DNA of 64,000 bases. Origin: Marinihelvus sp963695135. Lineage in GTDB: Bacteria; Pseudomonadota; Gammaproteobacteria; Xanthomonadales; SZUA-36. Of this stretch, positions 54,486 through 63,048 are shown one piece after another. Both the position numbers and the translations under genes were made by a program. The notes under the pieces were generated by a model, which made no database searches, had not been told where the DNA came from, and saw only the letters and a list, made by a program, of their open reading frames with translations. The stretch lies in the NCBI GenBank assembly GCA_963695135.1, contig CAVOGA010000002.1, positions 62,001 through 126,000 of the forward strand. Direction: 5' to 3'. Each line of letters begins with the position of its first letter. Within the stretch, counting starts at the first letter, position 1.

Positions 54486-55195
54486 CAGGCGTGTCCAAAG
54501 CGGTAGTAGAAGACAACCGACAGGTAGTAGAACAGCTCGGAAACCATCAGCACGGTAAACCAGCCAATGAGCAGCAGCGATACCGATTGCTCAAACAGCA
54601 CCATCACCGGCAAGGACCAGAATCCGATAAACAGCAGGTAATAGGCGTTGCGTGAACTGAGCAGGGCGATACGCCGGTCACGTTCATCCGGCGAAGAATT
54701 GACTTCGCTGTTGGGTGCGTGAAAGAGGGCGATGATGGCATGACCGGCAATCATGACGGCGATAAATACGCCCAGCGACTGCAGGAAAGCCCTCGCGGCT
54801 ACTTCGGGTTCGGCATTCCAGCTGCGCAGGATGAATGAACCGTAAACGAGGATCAGCGTAGCCAGCACCAGCCACGCGCTCTTTTCCGGAAAGTTCAGTA
54901 TTGATGGCTTGCCGGAGATCCGCTGCCTGCGGATCCGAAACGCCGCAGCGAACAGCAATACAGCGGCGAGCGCCTGGATGCCGCCGCCGAAGAATGATGC
55001 GCTGCCGCTTAACTCCCGAACAATCACCCACATCAGCGGTGCAATACCGAGAAGCAGGGTTCCGGTCAGGACGAATGCCCGTTCGGGACCGGGGCCGGAT
55101 ACCAGGCGGCGGTGGTAGATGATGTAAGCGGCGGTCAACGCCACGGCCAGCCAGGCCACAACCGTGCCGATTACCGGATAGGAAACAGAAAACAT
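54485..55195 (-). CDS. multi-pass membrane protein paired with the XRE regulator
   Basis: A 236-residue protein of unknown function with about seven hydrophobic segments (for example VIGTVVAWLAVALTAAYII, FVLTGTLLLGIAPLMWVIV and LGVFIAVMIAGHAIIALF). Between the fifth and sixth segments is a charged cytoplasmic loop with DERDRRIALLSSRNAYY; the DERDR-type motif recalls DUF2178-like partners of small XRE regulators, a resemblance and not a firm assignment. It is the first gene of a two-gene operon inserted between rpoC and rpsL. Confidence 0.8.
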   Translation of the reverse strand: MFSVSYPVIGTVVAWLAVALTAAYIIYHRRLVSGPGPERAFVLTGTLLLGIAPLMWVIVRELSGSASFFGGGIQALAAVLLFAAAFRIRRQRISGKPSILNFPEKSAWLVLATLILVYGSFILRSWNAEPEVAARAFLQSLGVFIAVMIAGHAIIALFHAPNSEVNSSPDERDRRIALLSSRNAYYLLFIGFWSLPVMVLFEQSVSLLLIGWFTVLMVSELFYYLSVVFYYRFGHA

Positions 55196-55208
55196 GGCGC
55201 TACCTCAG

Positions 55209-55273
55209 ATGTCATATAAACATTACATCCAAGTTTGCGGCCATTGATCATGTAATGTCAAGTTTATTTAACA
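55209..55273 (-). promoter_or_regulatory. putative operator/promoter of the membrane protein-XRE operon
   Basis: This AT-rich stretch just upstream of the membrane-protein start has ACATTACAT (55220-55228) and its exact inverse ATGTAATGT (55250-55258). Further ACAT/ATGT half-sites lie at about 55209 and 55269. On the minus strand TTGACA (about 55261-55256) overlaps one arm and could be a -35 box. Self-repression by the XRE protein is the obvious idea but is inferred. Confidence 0.45.
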
Positions 55274-55364
55274 TCCGGAAGCGCCCGCCTCCCCGGTGCT
55301 TGACTCTCATCCCGCTGCTCTGCAATCTAGCAACTCCTGAATATCTCGACCCCGGGAGGGCATC

Positions 55365-55715
55365 ATGAGCAAGCAAACATCCATTCCAGCCATCATTGGC
55401 TTGGCCACCGTCCTGGCGGCATCATTCGTCGTGAGCGGTTGCCAGAGCAACGCGCAAATCATGGCAAACGAGGAAAAAATCGCCATTGACACGGCCGTGC
55501 GCCGCGGTCAATTCGAACTTGACTGCCCGACCGCAACCGGGGAGATGCTTACCAGCGACATGTTGCAGCCGGTGCTGTGGCGGGGTGTTGAACGGGCCGA
55601 ATACTCCATCGGTGTGGCGGGCTGCGGCAAGCGCTCAACCTATACGGTGATCTGCCCGCTGGATTCGAGTGACTGCGTTTCCACATCCGGCCAGGATATG
55701 ACCACCGACAACTGA
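55365..55715 (+). CDS. small secreted lipoprotein, hypothetical
   Basis: A 116-residue protein with a lipoprotein signal (lipobox VVSGC, Cys about 26) and a mature part with four further cysteines (LDCPTATGE, VAGCGKRSTYTVICPLDSSDC). The C-terminal CGKRSTYTVIC pattern resembles small periplasmic lipoproteins of unknown function. GGGAGG precedes the ATG. It sits alone between the XRE operon and the EF-hand gene. Confidence 0.8.
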   Translation: MSKQTSIPAIIGLATVLAASFVVSGCQSNAQIMANEEKIAIDTAVRRGQFELDCPTATGEMLTSDMLQPVLWRGVERAEYSIGVAGCGKRSTYTVICPLDSSDCVSTSGQDMTTDN

Positions 55716-55733
55716 GTCGTTCAGGGCGTCAGC

Positions 55734-55766
55734 TTGAGGGACAGAGTGCGTCACTCTGTCCCTCAA
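55734..55766. repeat. perfect 15-base-pair palindrome
   Basis: TTGAGGGACAGAGTG (55734-55748), loop CGT, then its exact complement CACTCTGTCCCTCAA (55752-55766). No T run follows. It lies between two convergent genes, so it could serve as a bidirectional terminator, but the GGGACAG/CTGTCCC core is also the style of REP elements spread by REP-associated transposases. No second copy is seen in this window. Confidence 0.65.
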
Positions 55767-55800
55767 CCCTGATCCCGGTCTTCGCTCTATCGCTTTCGGC

Positions 55801-56280
55801 TTAAAACCTTTCCGGGTGCATGGCCTGCTGGTGGGCCTGGAATTCTTCCGCGTTGATACAGCCGTCTCCGTCGGTGTCCAGATCAGAAAATGAAGGCATG
55901 GCCATGCCCCTGTTCATTCCCTGGCCCGGTCCTTGCCCTTGCATGGCTGAGCGTTGCTGGGCCTGGAACACCAGGATTTCAGTCTCGCTTAACGTGCCGT
56001 TCTGATCGGTATCAATGACTTCAAACTGTGGCATGTTGGCGGCGTTTTTCATGGCGCGACCTTCTGCGGCATTGGCTGCCATGCGGTCCGCCAGCGCCTG
56101 GTTGAATTCTTCCTCACTGACTGCCCCGTCGCCGTCAGCATCAAAGATCTCAAAGGGTATGGGACCGCGATTGGTCCCCGGACCCGCCTGGGCTGATACC
56201 TGCACAGGCAAAAAAACAGTCGCGACAAGTCCAGTTGTAATCAGGATCGTCTTGGCAAGGTTGGTGCGTGGTGATTTCAT
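55801..56280 (-). CDS. secreted EF-hand calcium-binding protein
   Basis: A 159-residue protein with a signal peptide (cleavage near VSAQA) and three EF-hand loops, DADGDGAVSEEE, DTDQNGTLSETE and DTDGDGCINAEE, each with acidic residues at positions 1, 3, 5 and a Glu at 12. A Gln/Gly/Met-rich linker separates loops two and three. It is probably periplasmic or extracellular; function beyond calcium binding is unknown. Confidence 0.88.
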   Translation of the reverse strand: MKSPRTNLAKTILITTGLVATVFLPVQVSAQAGPGTNRGPIPFEIFDADGDGAVSEEEFNQALADRMAANAAEGRAMKNAANMPQFEVIDTDQNGTLSETEILVFQAQQRSAMQGQGPGQGMNRGMAMPSFSDLDTDGDGCINAEEFQAHQQAMHPERF

Positions 56281-56464
56281 GATGCTACTCCTGCATAAGT
56301 TGGTTTATTTTCTCCTGTTACCGATTGCTGTTTATTGATCCACGACAAGGTTGTCTGCTGTTGCTGAGAGGGCGAAGTGGTCCGGTCCGGCACCCGGGAA
56401 AAGCGGTTCATGCCGGCAAGCGTTCGCTGAAAGGGCAGGGCAGGAATTAAAACGTTCAACCCGG

Positions 56465-56493
56465 TTGTCATTAAGCCCGGTTTCTGACATAAT
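56465..56493 (+). promoter_or_regulatory. sigma-70 promoter of the str operon
   Basis: TTGTCA (56465-56470), an exact 17-base spacer and CATAAT (56488-56493) form a strong consensus-like promoter upstream of rpsL. Together with the rpoC terminator it shows that the str operon is transcribed independently of rpoBC. Confidence 0.7.
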
Positions 56494-56499
56494 CGTTCG

Positions 56500-56795
56500 G
56501 CTAACGTAATCAATCTTCCCAAAAGGGAAGCCGATCGGTGGCGGAAGGGTGCCAGGCGGTCAGGTTCACTACCTGGCAATGCCCAAAGCACCTGCCCGAA
56601 GACCGTTACGGAAAGCCGATGTCGCCGGCGCGTGGGCCGGACTCATTAGGCGCTCAATCCTTTATCCCCCGTTAACGTGGGAACAGGGTTGGGCGTTTGA
56701 CATTGCAGGAAGGGTACGCAAGAATGCGCGCCCCTCGACAGCAGAGGCCACATAAGAGCCCGCTGTCGATTTTATTTTTTCAGGGTAAAAAACAT
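56500..56795 (+). promoter_or_regulatory. long 5' leader of the str operon
   Basis: About 295 bases lie between the promoter and the rpsL start, with no gene. TGCCAGG (about 56549) pairs with CCTGGCA (about 56571), with a GGTGCC/GGCACC-type extension. A T-rich tract (TTTTATTTTTT, about 56770-56780) immediately precedes the rpsL ribosome-binding region. The leader may carry control signals, but I see no known motif. The part of the gap before the promoter (56281-56464) holds nothing I can support. Confidence 0.4.
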
Positions 56796-57170
56796 ATGTC
56801 GACAGTCAATCAACTGGTACGCAAGCCGCGCAAGCCGAAGCTGGAAAAGAGCAACGTGCCGGCGCTGGAAGGATGCCCGCAAAAACGTGGCGTCTGCACC
56901 CGCGTATACACCACCACTCCGAAGAAGCCGAACTCGGCGCTTCGTAAAGTGGCCCGTGTACGCCTGACCAACGGTTTCGAAGTGACCTCCTACATCGGTG
57001 GTGAGGGTCATAACCTGCAGGAGCACAGCGTGGTGCTGATCCGCGGCGGTCGAGTCAAGGACCTCCCGGGTGTGCGTTACCACACGGTTCGCGGCAGCCT
57101 GGACACGGCCGGTGTATCCGATCGTCGCCAGGGTCGTTCCAAGTACGGTGCCAAGCGGCCCAAGAGCTGA
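56796..57170 (+). CDS. rpsL: 30S ribosomal protein S12
   Basis: Decoding-centre protein and site of streptomycin resistance. The 124-residue protein reads MSTVNQLVRKPRKPK and includes TTPKKPNSALRKVARVRL, with lysines at the streptomycin positions, and RVKDLPGVRYHTVRG. The wild-type-like Lys residues suggest no classic resistance mutation. It is the first gene of rpsL-rpsG-fusA-tuf. Confidence 0.98.
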   Translation: MSTVNQLVRKPRKPKLEKSNVPALEGCPQKRGVCTRVYTTTPKKPNSALRKVARVRLTNGFEVTSYIGGEGHNLQEHSVVLIRGGRVKDLPGVRYHTVRGSLDTAGVSDRRQGRSKYGAKRPKS

Positions 57171-57212
57171 TTGACGCAAGTCTTCAGCCACTGAATCGAG
57201 ACGGATACAGCG

Positions 57213-57686
57213 ATGTCAAGAAAACACAGCAATTTTACGCGGGACATTCTGCCGGACCCCAAGTTTGGCAGCCTGGTGATCTCGCGCTTCATCAACATGG
57301 TGATGCAGAGCGGCAAGAAGTCGGTCGCCGAGCGGATCGTGTACGGCGCCATTGAGACGATCGAAGAGCGCAACAAGAGCGCCACCCCGGTCGAACTGAT
57401 TGAGCAGGCCCTGGACAACGTCAGCCCCATGGTGGAAGTGAAATCCCGCCGCGTGGGTGGTGCGACCTACCAGGTGCCGGTGGAAGTGCGTCCGAAGCGT
57501 CGCCAGGCCCTGGCCATGCGCTGGATTATCGATGCGGCCCGTTCGCGCAGCGAAAAGTCCATGCCGCAGCGCCTCGCCGGCGAACTGATGGAAGCAATGG
57601 AGCAGCGCGGTTCTGCCGTGAAGAAGCGTGAAGACGTACACCGCATGGCAGAGGCGAATAAGGCATTTTCTCACTACCGCTGGTAA
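57213..57686 (+). CDS. rpsG: 30S ribosomal protein S7
   Basis: Head protein of the 30S subunit and, in E. coli, repressor of the str mRNA through the rpsL-rpsG gap. The 157-residue protein has ILPDPKFGSLVISRFINMVM, MVEVKSRRVGGATYQVPVEVRP (conserved block) and RMAEANKAFSHYRW at the C terminus. The 42-base gap to rpsL is short compared with E. coli. Confidence 0.97.
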   Translation: MSRKHSNFTRDILPDPKFGSLVISRFINMVMQSGKKSVAERIVYGAIETIEERNKSATPVELIEQALDNVSPMVEVKSRRVGGATYQVPVEVRPKRRQALAMRWIIDAARSRSEKSMPQRLAGELMEAMEQRGSAVKKREDVHRMAEANKAFSHYRW

Positions 57687-57713
57687 GGCGTTAGCGGGAC
57701 CCGGATCAGAGTC

Positions 57714-59807
57714 GTGGCCAGAACCACACCCATCGATCGGTATCGGAACATCGGCATCATGGCGCACATTGATGCCGGTAAGACGACCACCACCGAGCGC
57801 ATCCTGTTCTACACGGGTGTGTCTCACAAGATCGGTGAAGTGCATGACGGCAACGCGACCATGGACTGGATGGAGCAGGAACAGGAGCGGGGTATCACCA
57901 TTACCTCTGCCGCCACCACCTGCTTCTGGAAGGGAATGGACGGACAGTTCCCGGAGCACCGTATCAACATAATTGATACGCCGGGACACGTGGATTTCAC
58001 GATCGAAGTCGAGCGCTCACTGCGGGTGCTTGATGGAACGGTAGCGGTGTTTTGCGCTGTCGGTGGTGTGCAGCCCCAGTCCGAGACGGTCTGGCGCCAG
58101 GCAACCCGTTACGGGGTGCCGCGCATGGCCTTCGTGAACAAGATGGATCGTACCGGCGCGGATTTTGGTCGCGTCGTGAAGCAGATCCGCAATCGCCTGG
58201 GTGCGCGACCGGTGGCCATACAGCTGCCGATCGGCTCCGAAGAGCACTTCGAGGGCGTGATCGACCTGATCCGCATGAAGGCGATTTACTGGAGCAACGA
58301 GGACATGGGCATGACGTTCGACGCCCGTGAGATTCCCGAGGCGCTCCAGGCCGAGGCCGAAGCGGCCCGGGAAGTGATGGTAGAGGCCGCCGCCGAGGCC
58401 AATGAGACGCTGATGGAAGCGTATCTCGAGGCCGGTGAGCTGAGCCGCGAGCAGCTGGTTGAAGGGCTGCGCGCCGGCACGATCAGTAATGACATCGTGC
58501 TCTGCCTGTGCGGCACCGCCTTCAAGAACAAGGGCGTGCAGGCACTGCTCGACGCGGTGGTTGAGTTTATGCCGTCGCCGCAAGATGTGCCGCCCATCAA
58601 GGGCGTGCTCGAGAACGAAACGCTGGCGGAACGTCCCAGCAAAGACGATGCGCCGTTTGCGGCGCTGGCGTTCAAGATCGCCACCGACCCCTTCGTGGGT
58701 TCGCTGACGTTCTTCCGGGTGTACTCCGGGGTGCTCGCTTCAGGCGACACGGTGTACAACCCGGTCAAAGGCAAGAAAGAGCGGGTAGGGCGCATTTTGC
58801 AGATGCACTCCAACAGCCGCGAAGAGATTAAAGAGGTGCGCGCCGGCGATATTGCTGCCGCCGTGGGCCTGAAAGACGTGACGACCGGTGACACGCTTTG
58901 CGATATCAACGACGTCATTACGCTGGAGCGAATGGAGTTCCCCGACCCGGTAATTTCCGTGGCCGTAGAACCCCGCACCAAGGCGGACCAGGAAAAGATG
59001 GGCGTGGCGCTGGGCAAGTTGGCCCAGGAAGACCCTTCCTTCCGTGTGAACACGGATGAAGAGTCGGGCCAGACGATCATTTCCGGCATGGGCGAGCTGC
59101 ACCTGGACATCCTGGTGGACCGCATGCGCCGGGAGTTCAACGTCGAGGCCAACGTGGGTCGCCCCCAGGTCGCCTACCGCGAAACGATTCGCAAGAGCGT
59201 GGAAGCCGAGGGCAAGTTTATCCGGCAATCCGGCGGGCGGGGCCAGTACGGCCACGTGAAGATCCGCCTGGAGCCGATGGCCTCAGGTGAAGGTTATGAG
59301 TTTGAAAACGCCATCGTTGGTGGCGTGGTGCCCCGGGAGTACATCGGCTCGGTCGATAAGGGCATCCAGGAGCAGATGACCAATGGCGTCATTGCCGGTT
59401 ACCCGGTGGTGGATTGCAAGGTCTCGCTGATCGACGGGTCTTACCACGAGGTTGATTCCTCGGAGATGGCCTTCAAGATCGCCGGCTCCATGGCGTTCCG
59501 GAACGCGGCAATGACTGCCGATCCGGTGCTCCTGGAACCGATGATGAAGGTCGAGGTGGTAACACCGGAAGATTACATGGGTGATGTGATGGGCGACCTG
59601 AACCGTCGTCGCGGCATCGTCCAGGGCATGGAAGACACGCCGGCGGGCAAGGTAGTAGACGCCCACGTGCCCCTGTCTGAAATGTTCGGGTACGCCACGG
59701 ATCTGCGGTCGCAGACCCAGGGCCGGGCGACCTACACAATGGAATTCGATCACTACGCTGAGGCACCAAACAGCGTGGCGGAAACGATTATCAAGAAAAC
59801 CGCATAA
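57714..59807 (+). CDS. fusA: elongation factor G
   Basis: GTPase that drives translocation and, with RRF, ribosome recycling. The 697-residue protein starts with GTG at 57714 and has the P loop AHIDAGKTT, RGITITSAATTC, DTPGHVDFT, NKMDRTGADF, and all five domains, including SGGRGQYGHVKI in domain IV. No break is seen in this long gene. Confidence 0.98.
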   Translation: MARTTPIDRYRNIGIMAHIDAGKTTTTERILFYTGVSHKIGEVHDGNATMDWMEQEQERGITITSAATTCFWKGMDGQFPEHRINIIDTPGHVDFTIEVERSLRVLDGTVAVFCAVGGVQPQSETVWRQATRYGVPRMAFVNKMDRTGADFGRVVKQIRNRLGARPVAIQLPIGSEEHFEGVIDLIRMKAIYWSNEDMGMTFDAREIPEALQAEAEAAREVMVEAAAEANETLMEAYLEAGELSREQLVEGLRAGTISNDIVLCLCGTAFKNKGVQALLDAVVEFMPSPQDVPPIKGVLENETLAERPSKDDAPFAALAFKIATDPFVGSLTFFRVYSGVLASGDTVYNPVKGKKERVGRILQMHSNSREEIKEVRAGDIAAAVGLKDVTTGDTLCDINDVITLERMEFPDPVISVAVEPRTKADQEKMGVALGKLAQEDPSFRVNTDEESGQTIISGMGELHLDILVDRMRREFNVEANVGRPQVAYRETIRKSVEAEGKFIRQSGGRGQYGHVKIRLEPMASGEGYEFENAIVGGVVPREYIGSVDKGIQEQMTNGVIAGYPVVDCKVSLIDGSYHEVDSSEMAFKIAGSMAFRNAAMTADPVLLEPMMKVEVVTPEDYMGDVMGDLNRRRGIVQGMEDTPAGKVVDAHVPLSEMFGYATDLRSQTQGRATYTMEFDHYAEAPNSVAETIIKKTA

Positions 59808-59837
59808 ATGCGGAATACGACATAGAGGAAAGTATCC

Positions 59838-61029
59838 ATGTCCAAGGAAAAGTTCGAACGTAATAAGCCCCACGTGAACGTAGGCACGATTGGTCACGTG
59901 GACCACGGTAAGACGACGCTGACGGCGGCGCTGACGAAGGTGTGTGCTGAGGCGCGTGGTGGTACGGCGAAGGCGTATGACCAGATTGACAATGCGCCGG
60001 AAGAGCGTGAGCGCGGTATTACGATTGCCACGGCGCACGTGGAGTATGAGACGGATGGTCGTCATTACGCGCACGTGGACTGCCCGGGACACGCTGATTA
60101 TGTGAAGAACATGATCACGGGTGCGGCGCAGATGGACGGTGCGATCCTGGTGGTGAGTGCTGCTGACGGCCCGATGCCGCAGACGCGCGAGCACATTCTG
60201 CTGGCGCGCCAGGTGGGTGTGCCGTACATCCTGGTGTACATGAACAAGGCGGACCAGGTTGACGACGAAGAGCTGCTGGAACTGGTGGAGATGGAAGATT
60301 CGCGAACTGCTGTCTTCCTATGACTTCCCGGGTGATGACACGCCGATCGTGACGGGTTCTGCGCTGAAGGCGCTGGAAGGCGACACGTCTGACATTGGTG
60401 TGCCGTCGGTGCTGAAGCTGCTGGACGAGATGGACGCGTACATTCCTGAGCCGCAGCGTGACACGGACAAGCCGTTCCTGCTGCCGATTGAGGACGTGTT
60501 CTCGATTTCCGGACGCGGCACGGTGGTGACGGGTCGTATTGAGCGCGGTGTGATCAAGGTTGGTGAAGAGATCGAGATCGTGGGCATCAAGGACACGACG
60601 ACGACGACCTGTACCGGTGTTGAGATGTTCCGCAAGCTGCTGGACGAAGGTCGTGCGGGTGACAACGTTGGCGTACTGCTGCGTGGTACGAAGCGTGATG
60701 ACGTTGAGCGTGGCCAGGTGTTGGCGCACAAGGGCACGATCAAGCCGCACACGAAGTTTGAGGCTGAGGTGTACATCCTGTCGAAGGAAGAGGGTGGTCG
60801 TCACACGCCGTTCTTCAAGGGCTACCGTCCGCAGTTTTACTTCCGTACGACGGACGTGACGGGTGCCTGTGAGTTGCCGGAAGGTGTTGAGATGGTGATG
60901 CCGGGTGACAACGTGCAGATGAAGGTATCTCTGATCAACCCGATCGCCATGGAAGAAGGTCTGCGCTTCGCGATCCGTGAGGGTGGCCGTACCGTTGGTG
61001 CGGGCGTCGTCGCCAAGATCATCGAGTAA
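59838..61029 (+). CDS. tuf: elongation factor Tu, second copy (one +1 frameshift)
   Basis: Second EF-Tu gene, corresponding to tufA at the end of the str operon. Aligned base by base with the copy at 40483 it has one extra A at 60298 (GAAGATTCG instead of GAAGTTCG) and five substitutions, all seen at third codon positions. The extra A would end translation after about 160 residues. With it removed, the encoded protein is 396 residues and the same as the other copy. This is the clearest internal evidence that the extra bases are errors, although a broken duplicate tuf could in principle be tolerated. Confidence 0.96.
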
Positions 61030-61133
61030 AGCAGGATAGCGCTCTCGCTGACGCGCCGCGCAAGGAAGTAAGCTGACGCGGCCCGGAGATGATCCGGGCC
61101 AGGTCGATTAAAGAGACTGAGTGAGCAATAGAT

Positions 61134-61445
61134 ATGGCTGACCAAAGAATCCGCATTCGGCTGAAGGCATTTGATCATCGACTGATCGACCGTTCAGCAC
61201 AGGAAATCGTGGAAACCGCGAAGCGGACCGGCGCCCAGGTGCGCGGACCGATCCCGCTGCCCACGCGTATCGAGCGGCACACCGTGCTGATCTCGCCGCA
61301 CGTCAATAAGGACGCGCGCGACCAGTACGAGACCCGCACGCACAAGCGGCTGATGGACATCGTGGATCCGAACGATAAAACCGTGGATTCACTGATGAAG
61401 CTCGACCTTGCTGCCGGTGTTGACGTACAGATCAAACTGTACTGA
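61134..61445 (+). CDS. rpsJ: 30S ribosomal protein S10 / NusE
   Basis: Ribosomal protein and NusG/NusB partner. The 103-residue protein has IRIRLKAFDHRLIDRSAQEIVETAKRTGA in two adjoining conserved blocks, LPTRIERHTVLISPHVNKDAR and KTVDSLMKLDLAAGVDVQIKL. It opens the S10 operon; only about 100 bases separate it from tuf, which is shorter than the E. coli S10 leader. Confidence 0.98.
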   Translation: MADQRIRIRLKAFDHRLIDRSAQEIVETAKRTGAQVRGPIPLPTRIERHTVLISPHVNKDARDQYETRTHKRLMDIVDPNDKTVDSLMKLDLAAGVDVQIKLY

Positions 61446-61487
61446 TCGACCGGCTAAGACTGAGCAAGACTGACGAGAGACAGAACA

Positions 61488-62127
61488 ATGGCGATTGGAA
61501 TTATTGGACGCAAAGCCGGGATGACCCGGGTGTTCACCGAAGAGGGAGCCAGTATCCCTGTGACGGTGATCGAGGCAACGCCGAACCGCGTTACCCAGGT
61601 CAAAACCGACGACAACGACGGCTATCGCGCGCTGCAGGTAACGACCGGCAGCAAGCGCAGCAACCTGGTGAGCAAGCCCACTGCAGGACACTTCGCCAAG
61701 GCGGGTGTTGAAGCGGGTACGGGTCTCTGGGAACTGCGCCTGGAAGACGGAAGAAGGCACGGACCTCGAAGCCGGCGCTGAGCTGAACGTTGAGCAGTTT
61801 GAGGCCGGCCAGATGGTGGACGTCACCGGTGTGAGCAAGGGTAAGGGTTTCGCCGGTACGGTGAAGCGCCACAACTTCCACATGCAGGATGCCACTCACG
61901 GTAACTCGCTGTCGCACCGTGCGCCGGGTTCCATTGGCCAGTGCCAGACCCCGGGCCGCGTGTTCAAGGGCAAAAAGATGGCGGGTCACATGGGTGATGA
62001 GCGCGTCACGACGCAGAACCTGGAAGTGGTTCGCGTGGACGTCGAGCGCAACCTGCTGCTGATCAAGGGCGCAGTCCCTGGAGCGGCGGGTGGCACGGTC
62101 ACCGTTCGTCCGTCCGTCAAGCACTGA
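61488..62127 (+). CDS. rplC: 50S ribosomal protein L3 (one +1 frameshift)
   Basis: Early assembly protein near the peptidyl-transferase centre. It reads MAIGIIGRKAGMTRVFTEEG, then breaks near 61747; dropping one base gives LRLEAEEGTDLEAGAEL (or LEDEEGT) and continues through SKGKGFAGTVKRHNF, THGNSLSHRAPGSIGQ and GKKMAGHMGDERVT to the stop at 62127, 212 residues. Upstream part of the S10 operon. Confidence 0.95.
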
Positions 62128-62138
62128 GGATATCGAGC

Positions 62139-62741
62139 ATGAAACTTAATGTTGCAGGCGGTAAAGACATCCAGGTTTCGGAAGCGACCTTTGGTCGTGA
62201 TTTCTCCGAGGCGCTGGTCCACCAGGTGGTTACCGCTTACCTGGCCGGCGCGCGTTCCGGCACCAAGGCGCAGAAGAATCGCTCCGCGGTCAGCGGTGGC
62301 GGCAAGAAGCCCTGGCGCCAGAAAGGCACCGGTCGCGCCCGTGCGGGCACGAGCCGCGGTCCGATCTGGACCGGCGGTGGCGTGACGTTTGCCGCAGCAC
62401 CCCGGGATCACTCGCAGAAAGTGAACCGCAAAATGTACCGCGGTGCGCTGCAGGCGATTTTCTCCGAGCTGGTGCGGAAAGATGCACTGGTCGTGGTTGA
62501 CGACATCAAGCTCGACAGCCCGAGCACCAAGGACCTGCTCGCACAGCTCGAGAAGCTGGGCGTGGAGAAAGGGTTGATCATCACCTCCGAGGTGAACGAG
62601 AACCTGTACCTGTCCTCGCGGAACATCATCGGTGTGAACGTCGTAGACGTGGCCGGAATTGACCCGGTCAGCCTCGTGTCCACCGACAAAGTGATCGTGA
62701 CCGTTGATGCGGTCGCCAAGATCCAGGAGTGGCTGGGATGA
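62139..62741 (+). CDS. rplD: 50S ribosomal protein L4
   Basis: Lines the exit tunnel and, in E. coli, represses the S10 operon by attenuation. The 200-residue protein has RSGTKAQKNRSAVSGGGKKP and RQKGTGRARAGTSRGPIW, the tunnel loop, and a Rossmann-like core. It overlaps rplW by four bases (ATGA). Confidence 0.97.
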   Translation: MKLNVAGGKDIQVSEATFGRDFSEALVHQVVTAYLAGARSGTKAQKNRSAVSGGGKKPWRQKGTGRARAGTSRGPIWTGGGVTFAAAPRDHSQKVNRKMYRGALQAIFSELVRKDALVVVDDIKLDSPSTKDLLAQLEKLGVEKGLIITSEVNENLYLSSRNIIGVNVVDVAGIDPVSLVSTDKVIVTVDAVAKIQEWLG

Positions 62742-63037
62742 GCAACGACCGTATTTTCAAGGTGCTGCTTGCACCGCGCGTGACGGAAAAGACCGCCCGC
62801 GTTGGTGAGCAGGGTAACCAGTACGTGTTCCAGGTCGCGACGGACGCCAGTAAGGCGGAAATTCGCAACGCCGTGGAAGCGCTGTTTGAAGTGAACGTCG
62901 AGTCCGTTCAGGTCGTCAACGTGAAAGGCAAGAGCAAGTCTTTCAAGGCACGGCAGGGCAAGCGCTCCGATTGGAAAAAAGCCTACGTACGAGTCCAGGA
63001 AGGGCAGGTTATCAACCTCCTGGACGAATCGGCATAA
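62738..63037 (+). CDS. rplW: 50S ribosomal protein L23
   Basis: Docking site for trigger factor and SRP at the tunnel exit. The 99-residue protein has LLAPRVTEKTARV, NQYVFQVATDASKAEIRNAVEALFEV split across the core, and VNVKGKSKSFKARQGKR. The start is coupled to the rplD stop. Confidence 0.97.
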   Translation: MSNDRIFKVLLAPRVTEKTARVGEQGNQYVFQVATDASKAEIRNAVEALFEVNVESVQVVNVKGKSKSFKARQGKRSDWKKAYVRVQEGQVINLLDESA

Positions 63038-63048
63038 GGATTTAAGTC

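Noticed and set aside
56697..56795. N-terminal extension of S12
   Set aside because: The frame stays open upstream, but S12 starts at MSTVNQLVRKP in the family, and the added residues have no similarity.
61030..61070. Third copy of the tuf/nusG element after tuf copy two
   Set aside because: Only the core CGCTGACGCGC is shared; the outer helices and the conserved CGCTTC/ACCGC loop are missing.
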